The position numbers and the translations under genes are program-made. Under the pieces are notes generated by a model. The model saw only the letters and a list, made by a program, of their open reading frames with translations. It was not told where the DNA came from and made no database searches. Positions 24,887 to 59,672 of a stretch of 64,000 bases of DNA are shown here, one piece after another (position 1 is the stretch's first letter; each line of letters opens with the position of its first letter). Source of the stretch: Riptortus pedestris. Taxonomy: Eukaryota; Arthropoda; Insecta; Hemiptera; Alydidae. The stretch spans positions 93,472,501-93,536,500 of the forward strand of contig CM032233.1 in NCBI GenBank assembly GCA_019009955.1, read 5' to 3'.

Positions 24887-26857
24887 GACTATTCAAATGT
24901 AGTCAACACATTGCAACTAGCTTTATTTAATTAGAATTTTTAAAAATTCTATTGGTTTCAAGAAATTACAATCTCTTGGAGAATTTCAATTCATTATGAA
25001 TACAAGAATAAAAAAGCAAGCACAAGCTTCACTTTTTATAAATTATAATAAAACCACATATAAATGTTCTAATTCTATTTCATAATATGAGATTGTATTA
25101 TTTTATGACTTATGCTAAGTGGATAAGAGTTAAATATAATGAAATTTTATAATTCAAAATAATTTATAAAACCATTTAAATAATTTATTTTAGCTGCAAA
25201 TATATATTATCAACCATTATTAATATGATATGGCTAATTAATATGAATCAATGTAGGTGACGTAACCCCATAGGGGGAGAGAACCTTTTATACAAAGGAA
25301 ATAACAGTAAGAGTGATATAACCAAGTTTTTAAAAAATATTTATCAAAGATGCCAAAATTTAAATCATGGGTTTTCACATTTACAGTTATATTCATGATA
25401 CACAAAAAAGGTCCTATACAATTCCCTTGTATGCCTAATACATACTGAGAAATTTATAGTTTAGTATTTTCACACTCCTCTAAACAACCCCCTCCCCTAT
25501 AGTTGAATTTTATTAAAAGGGAAAGTGTTAAAATAGACCTTACAACAATCGACATTCTAATACCAAAACCAGTCAAAATACGTTCAAGGAGTGTCAAAAC
25601 AGATAATCCTGTTGAAATATGAAAGCCAATATTTGTCATGGTTACAATACTTCAGTAACTTCGTATATGGAAGTTAAGTGTAACTTAAATAGGTAGACTG
25701 CGCTTTATTATTTATAAAACATTTTTCTCTTTGAGCTAAGCAGTTATTTGGAATGTGTGCAAAAAAATAGTTTATACAGGATTATTTTTGCAGGAAGATA
25801 CATGATAAAAATATAATAATTAACTACTTTAGAGAATTGAATTATCCTTTATTAACTGAATTTCATTGCCAGCAAAACATACATAATTATACGAAATAAA
25901 TGTAAACTAATATTTAAAAGAACGCAAATAAAAAAAGAATATCATTTTTTAAAATATATTTATGTTTCGAACTAGTCAACCCTGTCTGTTTGAAGTCTAA
26001 ATAGTATGAAAAGACTCATGGTACATCACCATAATAACAGAAAAAAAAAACCATAAGAAAGGAAATTAAACATTGAATAACAGTTATTACTCGAAAAGTA
26101 ATGTTGAATGGCATAAAAAATGAAGTCATTTGTAGAAAGTAAACTGAATAAGGTTAATATTGAGTATAACAATATAAAGCAGCACCAGACTTTTCTTAAA
26201 CGTATAAATTAGCTATTAGAAATAGTTATTAAAATCAAAATCCATTTTAGGTGCATCATAAAATATTATCTGGATAAAAATAGCAAGGGAGTAGGTAGTG
26301 ATACAATGGCACACCTGTGGTAATTAACACATGTTTTAACCAATTGTATATGCATATATTGAATTTTCCCTTCGCAATATGCCAAAAAACAGTGAAAACA
26401 ATTGACAGGAAGGAAAAAAAATTTGATTCCCTCAGAAATAAAATTATAATTTAGTAAACTTTTAAAAATAAAAAACTTTGCACCAGCATATTAAAAACTC
26501 AGTTAATCCCATTAAATTTTTTATTTTACCTGAAAAACTATTATTAATTGCAAAAATAAGCAAGTCTTAGTAATTTGTACAAGAGCAAATGACATTAAAT
26601 GATTATTTTTCCACCATTAGTATAACTGTTATTACAAACGCCAAGGGAATCATTATTCAACGTTTTAAATAAGAAATAATAATCATAAGAATATATTACC
26701 TTAGATGCAGCAATATTCTCCGTCCGGACTTTACTTCCCGAGTCCCTTTTTGTGTTCTGGCCTGAAATAAATAATAATGTTTAAATTTTCACGAAAACTA
26801 TACATTATTTATAGCCTGTTATAAATACTCACTTAAAACAAACACCGGCTGAAACAT
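14827..26857 (-). CDS. CCT3: T-complex protein 1 subunit gamma (CCT3), 12 coding exons
   Basis: Gamma subunit of the cytosolic TRiC/CCT chaperonin ring, which folds actin, tubulin and other proteins using ATP. Coding exons on the minus strand: 26857-26833, 26761-26700, 24809-24633, 23469-23321, 23179-22996, 22284-22135, 21341-21180, 20239-20096, 18864-18667, 17672-17519, 15610-15495, 14943-14827. All introns are GT-AG, and the exons join without frameshift to 545 codons plus TAA, the length of human CCT3. Start is MFQPVFVLSQNTKR, equivalent to the human N-terminus. Landmarks: DPMGGIVMTNDGNAILRE (residues 50-67), ATP-site GDGTTS (90-95), LPGGG (405-409), WEP-YLVKVQIYKTAIE (492-507), and a polar tail ending ESFKE. 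The segment around 455-490 (EKWDDGGKLRG ... EVDGWNYPV) differs from the usual animal version. Introns run from 71 to 1908 bases. Confidence 0.96.
15611..17518 (-). other. CCT3 intron 10 with a dispersed repeat fragment
   Basis: Within this intron, about 16145-16195 (GGAAATCTGCCTAGTTTACG and following) matches a block at 49070-49110, so it is a dispersed repeat. The rest is AT-rich with no gene. Confidence 0.5.
17673..24632 (-). other. Remaining mid-gene CCT3 introns
   Basis: Introns 9 (17673-18666), 8 (18865-20095), 7 (20240-21179), 6 (21342-22134), 5 (22285-22995), 4 (23180-23320) and 3 (23470-24632) are AT-rich. I see no transposon ends or nested gene. Open frames such as 19257-19601 and 20496-20687 show no recognisable motif. 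Confidence 0.45.
24838..24883 (-). repeat. Long poly(T) tract before CCT3 exon 3
   Basis: A run of about 45 A on the plus strand, so T in the gene sense, ends about 30 bases before the exon 3 acceptor. It could serve as an exaggerated polypyrimidine tract, or be a microsatellite or old retroposon tail. Confidence 0.7.
24884..26699 (-). other. CCT3 intron 2, upstream part
   Basis: AT-rich intron sequence with no recognisable gene or transposon. Confidence 0.4.
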
Positions 26858-28357
26858 TTTAAATAAATTCAACAAAAAATACTTGAAAACTTAAAACTAT
26901 GATGAGCACGCTACTCTATATGCTCCTATTAAAAGACAGGTTGTTTAAGATGGAATGGAGATATAAAAGGCTACCCGGCAACTAGTACTCCACAGAGATC
27001 ATTTTCACCAGTAAGATGTAATAATTTCTCCTCAATCTTATAGAAAAATTTATTTAGTCTAAACAAAATGTCCTCATAAACATTATTATTCAGATTTAAA
27101 CATCAACGGTAGGAGGTGATATAAAATATTAAAGACTTATTTTAAGTTTTAAAATAATACATAGCATGGTTGAGCGACAAATATAGAAAATATTATCCGA
27201 TATCTAGACACTTAATATTCATCTTGCAATATTTGCCTTGAAAATATAGGTTTTTAAAATATTTTTGATGATATGTGAGTAAAATAGCATTTGTTATAAG
27301 TAATTAACTTATTGAAAATCCCTAAATTATGAAAAGGGCCGTCAGCATTGATCTATTTAATGAATGAACTAAGCTAGGGGCAGACGTGCGAATTGAAAGT
27401 ATGTACATAAGCCGAGTGACCTGTTGAATTTTATTGAATTAGCAAGATAAAATTGTATTGAGGTATTATTTACTGCACTGAAGCGTATTTTCACCCATTT
27501 CATTTCAGTGTAACGGTTCTATAACAAACTATTGTTTGTTTTTTTTTATTTACTTAGTCCTAAAAAAAAAAATTATTTAATTTCTTCAATGTCAAAATAT
27601 TCAAGAAATTTATGAGCTGGGTTTAAAATACTTATTTCACTCTAGGCATGTTCAAAAATACCAATTAAAAGCATTTATTCTTATTCTTGTCAGGGACGAA
27701 ATACCAATGGGCAATCAATTACAATTTTAAGTTGTTTACAATGTAATGTAAAATGATGAGACGATTGGCACATCTTCAAACAACATTGACTATTAACTGT
27801 TAAAGAATTGGACATCTGGGGGTGAACGACTTTGGATCTACTCAATTCTGCATCAAGGCGAATTCCAGTTTATTCACTCACATATTCAAAATAAAAATGT
27901 TAACCCCTTCTCCAATGTAATCACTCAAGCTAGATAATACTATCTACTAGTTAAAGTTTATACAAGTTTTGGCTATAATCGAAAATTTTTGAATTTGTGA
28001 AGAATTCGTTTAATGCTTTCAACCTAATGAATTTTACATTTTAACCATGATACAATTTTCTTAATCGATTCATTCTTTGTCTAACCGTATCACTATTCTC
28101 CTTGCACTCTTAATACATCCGTATTTCTTTCTCTACAATGCATTCTTAATATTTACAGAATTAATTTGGAGATACTTAGTTGTGGAAAATCTACAAGGTT
28201 TAGGAATTTTGTAAACCGGGTAGTGTTGTGAAAAAAATGGCTCTTTTGCAGGATGAAGTTTGTTTATTGTGGAAGTTACTGCACGTCTTACTCTTCTTGA
28301 GCTAATCAGTTGTTGATGAAGTTTGTCATGCATAGCCGAAGCGTCCTGATTTTATTC
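26858..28357. other. CCT3 5' flank / intergenic
   Basis: Upstream of the CCT3 start. No coding sequence is recognised. Near 28316-28350 the text GTTTGTCATGCATAGCCGAA, followed by GCGTCC, resembles 31847-31871 (CTGTCATGTATACTCGAAAC, GTCC). Both look like Penelope-type terminal motifs. Confidence 0.35.
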
Positions 28358-28626
28358 TTAACCCTTCACAGGCAAGGCTGGGTCGCCGGTGACCCAGAGG
28401 TTGGTAAAAATAATATTCTGAGTAAAGTAAGGGAAGGAGGGGAGGGGGAGTGCACGGTACCCCTCCCCTCCTTCCGAGAGTTGATGAAAAATAAATTGAG
28501 AATCAGCCTGGACCCAGCACTTCAAGACGTCGCACAGTGGGTCGGATGGCCGATCTAGGTGGAAAAAACTGCTAACTTGTTATTTTTTAATGTTTTATGG
28601 TTTTATTATTATTATACAATTATTTA

Positions 28627-28684
28627 GTCGTAAATAATAACCACAATATATAAAGAAAATAATAACCACAATATATAAAGAAAA
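28627..28684. repeat. Short tandem duplication in the Transib tail
   Basis: AATAACCACAATATATAAAG occurs twice in tandem, about 24 bases apart, between the acidic tail and the left terminus. Confidence 0.7.
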
Positions 28685-28880
28685 ATCCAAAACATAGGTA
28701 ACAATTGAAATCACAAAAGAAGAACAGTTAATGGGAGATATTATCAGTTAATCATCGCTATCACTATCGCTATTATCGCTTTCTGAATCTTTATTTATAT
28801 TAGAACTTGGAGGCTGCAATAGCTATAGCACATCCTTATGAAAAAGTTTTCGACTTTTCCTGGTCTCCTTCCTAAAAGAA

Positions 28881-30053
28881 TTAATTAAAGGATCTGGAAG
28901 TCACCAACAGCCTTTGTGCTAAATCCGTATTTGTATCTATTCGAGAGCATTTCCGGGTATGGCACTCTCGAAATCGCCTCAAATCTTCATTTCGAGACTC
29001 CTGAGCCTCCTCCGATAGCATTCCAATAGGCACAATGCACTTTTTAATTATTTGGGTGCTATGGGTCAAAATTTTATGAACAAGAAATGAATAAGAAAAT
29101 AAATACTCATCATCGGCATCCTGGTCTTCAAATTTCTGCTTGTACCTACTATGACCACTGCTACCATCACAACCCCATTTACATATCATAACAAATGTTG
29201 TTTGAGAGGGGAAATTTTGAAAAACTTTGCTGTGGGCAAGAACAAGTCTCATATTTGTCAAATCCACTATGGACTGTACATTGAAAGTGACGCAATTCTC
29301 AATAACTACCATATCTCCAGGTCCAGATGGACAACAATCGTCAGATGGATAACATTGGTTTTTTTTTTTTCCTAATTGATAATAAGATGGATATATTTTA
29401 TGATTAATGTTTAATGCATGATTCCGAAGCAACTTATATGAATTTTTTAACAGCTTACAGTCAATGAAAATAGCTAAAGTTTCTTCGTTAGTAAATGGGC
29501 GGATTTCATTAAGTTTACTCATTCCAAGTTTCTTAATTTGACTGGCTACATCAGATGAACAAAGAGCTACTTCTTTAATGATGTTAGCTGCATCACGTTT
29601 TCACGACTTTCTTACAGCGACTTCAGAAGAAAACACTATTTCATTTAAAGGTCTTTTTATAATATCTCTTATTTTTGTTTTCTTCGTTTTAGCACAGCAG
29701 TCTTTAAATGGCTTAATTGGTCGACCTCCAGAAGTAGATGGCAGAGGTTCCTCTTCATCACATAAACATATAAATGTGAAAATTTTATCCAACCAAATAG
29801 TATTTTTTTTAAGAAACAAATCTTTGTATCGTCCAGCTTCTTGCCATTTAATTTTAATTTTTGACACCAAAAGGTTTAAATTACTGGTCAATTTTTCCAA
29901 TGAATGTTGTTGGATATTTTTCACAGCAAATTGTGACAAAATGGTCTCAATTATTGGCTTTGTGTTTGAACAGCTTTGCCAAAGAAGAAAAACGTCCCGT
30001 CTCGTAATCGTGATTTCTTTTTCTGAAAATAGCCCGTACGACAAAGTTAGCAA
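28881..30053 (-). pseudogene. Transib (RAG1-like) transposase, internally deleted
   Basis: The minus-strand frame runs from 30053 to 28881 (391 codons) with a single in-frame TGA at 29603-29601 (AVRKS, stop, KRDAANIIKEV). The N-terminal half has GRPIKPFKDC and TKKTKIRD. The core begins with LAIFIDCKLLKNSY and the first catalytic Asp motif KWGCDGSSGHSRYKQKF, comparable to the CDG box of RAG1. After DADDEYLFSYSFL it jumps to IIKKCIVPIGMLSEEAQE and RRFRECHTRKCSR, equivalent to the RAG1 segment with the last catalytic Glu. The roughly 300 residues expected between, with the second Asp and zinc-binding region, are missing. An acidic tail (DSESDNSDSDSDD) follows in another frame near 28790-28755. 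It cannot be active. Confidence 0.85.
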
Positions 30054-30524
30054 ATATTAGCAATTCTATTTTTTATGAAATGTTAGTTTGTATTATAAAG
30101 AACAACAGGCATAAATATCTTAGCGGTATTATGCGGTATATTTTTTTTATGGATGTTAACATTTTTTATTTCGTATAATTTTAAGATATTATTGTATTTT
30201 ATTAATAACTTACCTATGGATATGGTGTCCATCTTAATAAAATAGTTTAATAATTTACTTTCGTTAATTTAAATACAGAAAAAACAACCTTTCTAAGTAA
30301 ATTTTTAGGTAAAACTGAGCTGCAAACTTGTTAATCATTATAATGAAAACATCGGATTTGTCATTGTTTGTGGACTCTTGAGATGTTTGTACGGGTGCTA
30401 ATTCCAAAATACCATGCCATATTGGATTAATAGACGTTCCAGATTAAGGTAAATAACTTAATTAGATGTTTTGATTTCATGAATTATTTCCACCTAGATT
30501 GGCCATCCGGCCCACTGTGCGTCG

Positions 30525-30669
30525 GTGTGCTTTTTGTGAAAAATCAAGAGATCGTAAGGGTACATCAAACTGCGCTCATTGTAATCGCAGCCTATGTGCT
30601 GAGCATAGGCTAAGTATTTGTTCTCGATGCATTACCAGAGTCTCACCTGAAGAAATAGAAGATTGTTAG
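30525..30669 (+). pseudogene. piggyBac transposase C-terminal zinc domain
   Basis: The frame reads RRCAFCEKS, CAHCNRSLC, EHRLSICSRC, then EEIEDC and TAG. The ligand pattern is C-x2-C, C-x2-C, C/H, C-x2-C, as in piggyBac cysteine-rich domains that bind the terminal DNA. Joined across the Transib by its CGTCG duplication it continues the codons of STSRRR, so this is one exon interrupted by insertion. Confidence 0.8.
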
Positions 30670-31272
30670 ATTGTTCTGAGTTTGAAGTATTAGTGAACTT
30701 TCATTACTAAGAGTTTATTCCCTTTTTTTGATTTTTTATCCCTCATATTTTCTTATTCTTTTTTCCGTAGAGTATTTTTTTATATATATTTTTTCTGTAA
30801 GAGTTTAAACTATTTATTTTGATCTGGAAAGTTTTTGACTGTTCAGAGTAGGAAAAATTATTGCTGGACTGCCGGATGAAATGGAAGACTGATAACTTAC
30901 TGAAAATTATTTAATCACTAAGATTTTATTAAATTTTCTCGTCTTTTATAGCTGGAAATTTCTTATTTTTTCCCTTCTAGGAGTTTAATCGTTTAATTTT
31001 TATCTTTTATCCTATACGGATACCAAAGGTCTGGAACTCTACGTTCCTACTAATTTAAGTTTAGTTCCTACTAATGTAAGTTTTTGTATTTTTATCATAT
31101 TATGTATATTGCTAAATAAAATAAATTTTTCAAACTATACTTTCTTTTTTTATATAAAAAAAAACAACAACTGGAATATTTTTGTTAAAATGTGCAATAA
31201 ATATGACTGGGTCACTCGTGACCCAGCTTGCCTGCAATGTAATTTTCATATTCCTTGTCTGTGAAGGGTTAA

Positions 31273-31880
31273 ATATTAGTAATCTCAGAATATCTGTCAA
31301 AAATGACCAAAGTTATATCTCATTTAATCCATTTTGTTATTCTTTATGATTTTTTTTCTTAAGAATGTCTGAAGTGTAAAGGTACCTTAGGCAACTTCAA
31401 GATATTTTGCTTTTAATGCCAATTTATGATAGAAGTAATCTAATATATATTAGATGAACCGTGATCAAACAAGTAATACATTTTCAACTGAAGGAAATAA
31501 AGTCAAAAGAATTTACTCTATTCTATATTATATTTTCTCTTTCTCACAGTTAGAAGTAATAAAACTGAAATATCAATAATGGATCAAGATTCTGTCTGAG
31601 ATATGTTAGTAATCAGGTGCAATGCCATTACTTTGCAGAGATTGTCATCACAATTTAATCAGGCTGTATTTATATGGCTTGAACCTTTCATAAGTATGGT
31701 TATCGTGCATGTTAAGGCAGCTGTTCAAGCATGTTCTTTTTGTCATTGATAAGCTTACAATATTATGACATTTCAAGAATTTCTTAGCAATTGATGTGGT
31801 GAAATTTATATTATTATGGTTCAAAATGCTCAATTGTAGAGGAAGTCTGTCATGTATACTCGAAACGTCCTACAATAAAA
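31273..31880 (+). repeat. Dispersed segment, copy A (copy B at 40.2-40.8 kb)
   Basis: About 600 bases match 40230-40840 over most of their length. Landmarks are CAGTTAGAAGTAA, AATAATGGATCAAGATTCTG, GTATGGTTATCGTGCATGT and AAGGCAGCTGTTCAAGC. In both copies a splice-acceptor-like CAG precedes a short frame. In B it reads MDQDSASDILVIRYNDLAEI; in A it is cut by TGA. I do not recognise the family. Confidence 0.6.
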
Positions 31881-31906
31881 GCACTTCTTTCTACATGAAA
31901 ATAATG

Positions 31907-32379
31907 GGTGAAAGTGCATTTTAGTTCCCCCCTTGATGGCGCACGATGATGACGGCGGCCATCTTGTTTTTCTAACACCAAGGGTGGGGGTTGTGTTTTT
32001 CTTACTTTATCTTTTTTAACACTTTAAAATTTCCAAAATACGCCATCGGCGGTTAAAACGAGGGGGGGAGGGGTAATTTTAACTTAAATTTTGTTAACTC
32101 ACCTAATTTGTTGGATCCTTAGACTGCGGAGGATAGACTTTCGTATGTAGGCGATAAGAATCCCACTTTTATACACCATTCAATAACGGCACGCTTTCCC
32201 TGCACTTCCAATTGTGTAAAAACTTAGTCGTGCACTCACTTTGAGCCATAGCTAAAAAGGGAACGATATTAATAGTAAACACTAGCAAAAACAATATGTT
32301 GGACGTTAGCGAGAAACAAGATGTTGGACAGTGACGTAACAAGATGGCGGCTAGGGGGGAACTAAAATGCACTTTAGCC
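31907..32379. mobile_element. MITE with 8-bp target duplication
   Basis: The inverted ends are GGTGAAAGTGCATTTTAGTT and, complemented, GGCTAAAGTGCATTTTAGTT, both followed by a C-run and a GGCGGCCATCTTG/GCCGCCATCTTG block. The 8-base duplication AAATAATG flanks both sides (31899-31906 and 32380-32387). An 8-base duplication suits hAT or P superfamilies; the family is not assigned. It is GC-richer than its surroundings. Confidence 0.8.
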
Positions 32380-32537
32380 AAATAATGTATTCGCCAAACA
32401 ACCCAATTTCCTATTGTTCATCCACATTGTAAATATTAACACTCTTGAAATGTTACATATTGTACCTTTTCCTTCTAACTTATAATTAACATTTATCTTA
32501 TTCTACATTAGCGTATGTTATAAAAGTATTTCTACAC

Positions 32538-32811
32538 GGCTAAAGTGTAGTTTAGTCCCCCCCCCCTACGCCACCATCTTGTTTCGTTATAATCCCCGCC
32601 CTCCCTTAAAACCACCGATGGCGTATTTTGGAAATTTTAAAGTGTTAAAAAATATGAAGTTTGAATAACAAAACCCCCACCCTCGGTGTAAACCACCGAT
32701 GGCGTATTTTGGAAATTTTAAAGTGTTAAAAAAAAATAAATTTAGAAAAACAGAATGGCCACCGTCGTCATCGTGCCCCACCAAGGGAGAGAACTAAAAT
32801 ACACTTTCACC
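32538..32811. mobile_element. Second MITE of the same family, inverted
   Basis: The ends are GGCTAAAGTGTAGTTTAGTC and, complemented, GGTGAAAGTGTATTTTAGTT. Inside, a block containing CCGATGGCGTATTTTGGAAA is tandemly duplicated (about 32610-32655 and 32692-32735), and the first MITE has it once in the opposite sense. The flanking 8 bases match only partly, so this copy is older or rearranged. Confidence 0.7.
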
Positions 32812-32900
32812 TTTGCACAACATGTTTTTTAAATACTAAATTATGAATTTAGGCAATAAAAAAAATTGATAACATAATAAATAAGAAGTATATTTAAAAC

Positions 32901-32902
<2 letters not shown>

Positions 32903-32958
<56 letters not shown>
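32903..32958. repeat. (TA)n microsatellite
   Basis: An uninterrupted TA run of about 56 bases, 50 bases before the Tc1 element. Confidence 0.95.
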
Positions 32959-32963
<5 letters not shown>

Positions 32964-33007
32964 CTAATGAAAAACTTCTTGCTTAATAAAATAAAACCTA
33001 AATCTTA

Positions 33008-34428
33008 CAAAAATGCCGGGAAAAAAGGATTTGCACATCCACACTTTTTCTTCATTTTTTAAAATTTAATATTGTGTATATAGTCTGTTAGCGTTAATTG
33101 CCACTTGTAAACGTCTAGGCGTTGAGTGTACAAGGTTTTTAATTAAATCTGGATTGATTTGTTCCCATTCTTGTACCAAATGATTCTTGAGGTAGTGCCT
33201 TCCAGTTATGTGGTGTTTTGAAACATTTTGGTCTAACGCGTACCATAAATTGTCAATAATATTCAAGTGTGGTGACTGTGGATAGGTGTGCAGTTGTTGA
33301 CAAACATTAAATATTAACAATTCTTTAATTTTATTGGGTGTATTCTTTAGTTTCATTGGCTGTGTGTCGGATCATTGCCCTTCTTGAATATAAACTGGTT
33401 TTAGATTTCCAATTTAACTGCTCTTGCTAAGAGGTTGCTCTGGAAAATTCTTATATAACATTCTGCATTTAAATTCTCTTCAATAGGTACAAGATTTCTT
33501 TCTGCATTATAAGTTAAGCATCTCCTAACCATTACATTGTCACCCCCACGTTTCACAGTAACCGTATCGGGTTTTGGCTTTTTCAGTTCTTCATTTCTCC
33601 TACAACAAATAGGCTTTCACCCGTCAGTTTCAAACAAATTAAACTTACTCTAATCAGAGAACTGCGCATTTCCACAAAAACTGATGGGCTTGTTAATGTA
33701 TTCTCTAGTAAAAGATAGTCTTTTTTTGCGATTGGTCTCACTAATATAAGGTTTTTTTCTCGAGACCCTTGTCATAAAGACCTTTAGAATTCAAAGCATT
33801 CCTTACCGTTTTCATGCTGACATATGCCCCAGAAGTTGATTCAACCATATTAGCAAGGGCACCTCCACTTACAGCTGAATTTTTAAAACCTTCAGTTTTC
33901 TCTCCATTCTTTCAATTAGAATCGACGATCTATCCTTCGGTTATTTGCAGATATCTCTTAATTTCCTATCTTACTTTAGAAAAATGAAAACTCAAGAAAT
34001 CTGATATTTCACAATACGGTTTTTGTTGGTTGCACAAAAAAAAACAAACACTTTTTCGCTAGTCAGCTGGGAGCACTCAGTTCACTTGTTATGGGCATTA
34101 CTAAGCAGTTAAAACTATGTAGATCTTACATAAATGAAATATTTTAGAATATTGACAAAAAAAGAACTGGATTATACTCCAGGAAGTAAAAAACAAGTAA
34201 ACAAACAGACATTTGTGCTTAATCTACAAACAAAGAAAGTGAGCGAATACTTTTTTCCTGGTGTTATTTTAAAATATTTTTTTTATCATGCTCAAGGCTT
34301 TCACTGGAATGTTTACTGTTATTTAACAATTTTTAGTTGTACTTATTATTGGGTAAACTAAACTTAATTGTTTTCAATTTATTATTTAAAGAAAAACCGT
34401 GGAGTGCAAATACGTTTCACCCCCACTG
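33008..34428 (-). mobile_element. Decayed Tc1-type transposon
   Basis: The right end, complemented, starts CAGTGGGGGTGAAACGTATT after TA (34429-34430) and continues TTGCACTCCAC. The left end (33008) keeps the inner ATTTGCACATCCAC but its outer bases have drifted. The minus strand encodes transposase pieces. MKTVRNALNSKGLYDKG is followed by a first catalytic box reading FSD, stop, SKFNLF (the DESKF Glu became TAG). A GNDPTHSQ box follows, and a C-terminal open frame at 33356-33066 has SPHLNIIDNLWYALDQNV, where the usual Glu of the N-P-I-E-N-L-W box is Asp. Several frameshifts and stops make it dead. Confidence 0.82.
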
Positions 34429-34807
34429 TATGTATGTTGTGGTATAAATTTATCTCAATTTGACACTGAAGTTAAGTGGTTAAGAACTAATGCCAGATTA
34501 ACAAAACTAATAGGAAATGACCAGTCCCATTGGTAACCTCTTGTATATATACCAATAAATTATTGTCCATCATTATGTCATCTATTTTACTTTTAATTCA
34601 ATGGGAATATTGTCTTTGTTTTAGAGCCTCATTCAAAGCTGTCAGTGGATTGTCAACTCACTCTTAGTGAACTGGTCGTTAGTGATCTCTGTTTATCTTT
34701 TGTTTAGAATGTATTAAGTTAGCCCCAAATTTTCAAATAGTAAAAACATCAATGTTCTTTCACTACTACCCTAAACCTTAGGGATCTATTTATTTCATGA
34801 AGAAATA

Positions 34808-59672
<24,865 letters not shown>

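Larger units (their letters stand above)
28533..30519 (-). mobile_element. Transib element with RSS-like termini
   Basis: Both ends start CACAGTG, the consensus RSS heptamer. Each has a 23-base spacer and then an A-rich block: AAAAAACTG at the left, AAATAATTC at the right. The spacers are near-identical inverted copies (GGTCGGATGGCCGATCTAGG versus GGCCGGATGGCCAATCTAGG). A 5-base duplication CGTCG lies at 28528-28532 and 30520-30524, fitting the GC-rich Transib target. The element is 1987 bases long and carries one minus-strand transposase remnant. Transib is the transposon superfamily from which the RAG1 recombinase core derives. It sits inside the piggyBac transposase reading frame. Confidence 0.92.
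28362..31268 (+). mobile_element. piggyBac deletion derivative hosting a Transib
   Basis: The left end is TTAA (28358-28361) followed by CCCTTCACAGGCAAGG. The right end, complemented, starts CCCTTCACAGACAAGG and is followed by TTAA (31269-31272). A sub-terminal pair GGGTCGCCGGTGACCC (left) and GGGTCACTCGTGACCC (right) is present at both ends. Only the last part of the transposase gene survives, split by the Transib at 28533-30519. The left half reads LPRVDEK, then a stop, then IENQPGPSTSR. The right half carries the cysteine-rich domain. The DDE core is missing, so it needs another piggyBac to move. Confidence 0.88.

Noticed and set aside
24606..24896. Open frame starting with a long Phe run
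   Set aside because: The Phe run is the translated poly(T) tract of an intron; only the part after the acceptor is CCT3 exon 3.
28310..28558. 82-residue frame across the left end of the piggyBac
   Set aside because: It crosses the TTAA border and the Transib border; the real piggyBac codons are in another frame.
28627..28684. Tandem 24-base repeat considered as a regulatory array
   Set aside because: Only two units, within dead transposon sequence.
29578..30060. 160-residue plus-strand frame
   Set aside because: Antisense of the Transib transposase, which carries the recognisable motifs.
32169..32784. Open frames of 65-70 residues
   Set aside because: They lie in the MITE pair and repeat internally (FFNTLKFPKYAIGG twice) because of a non-coding tandem repeat.
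34134..34361. 75-residue plus-strand frame
   Set aside because: Falls inside the Tc1 element on the non-coding strand.
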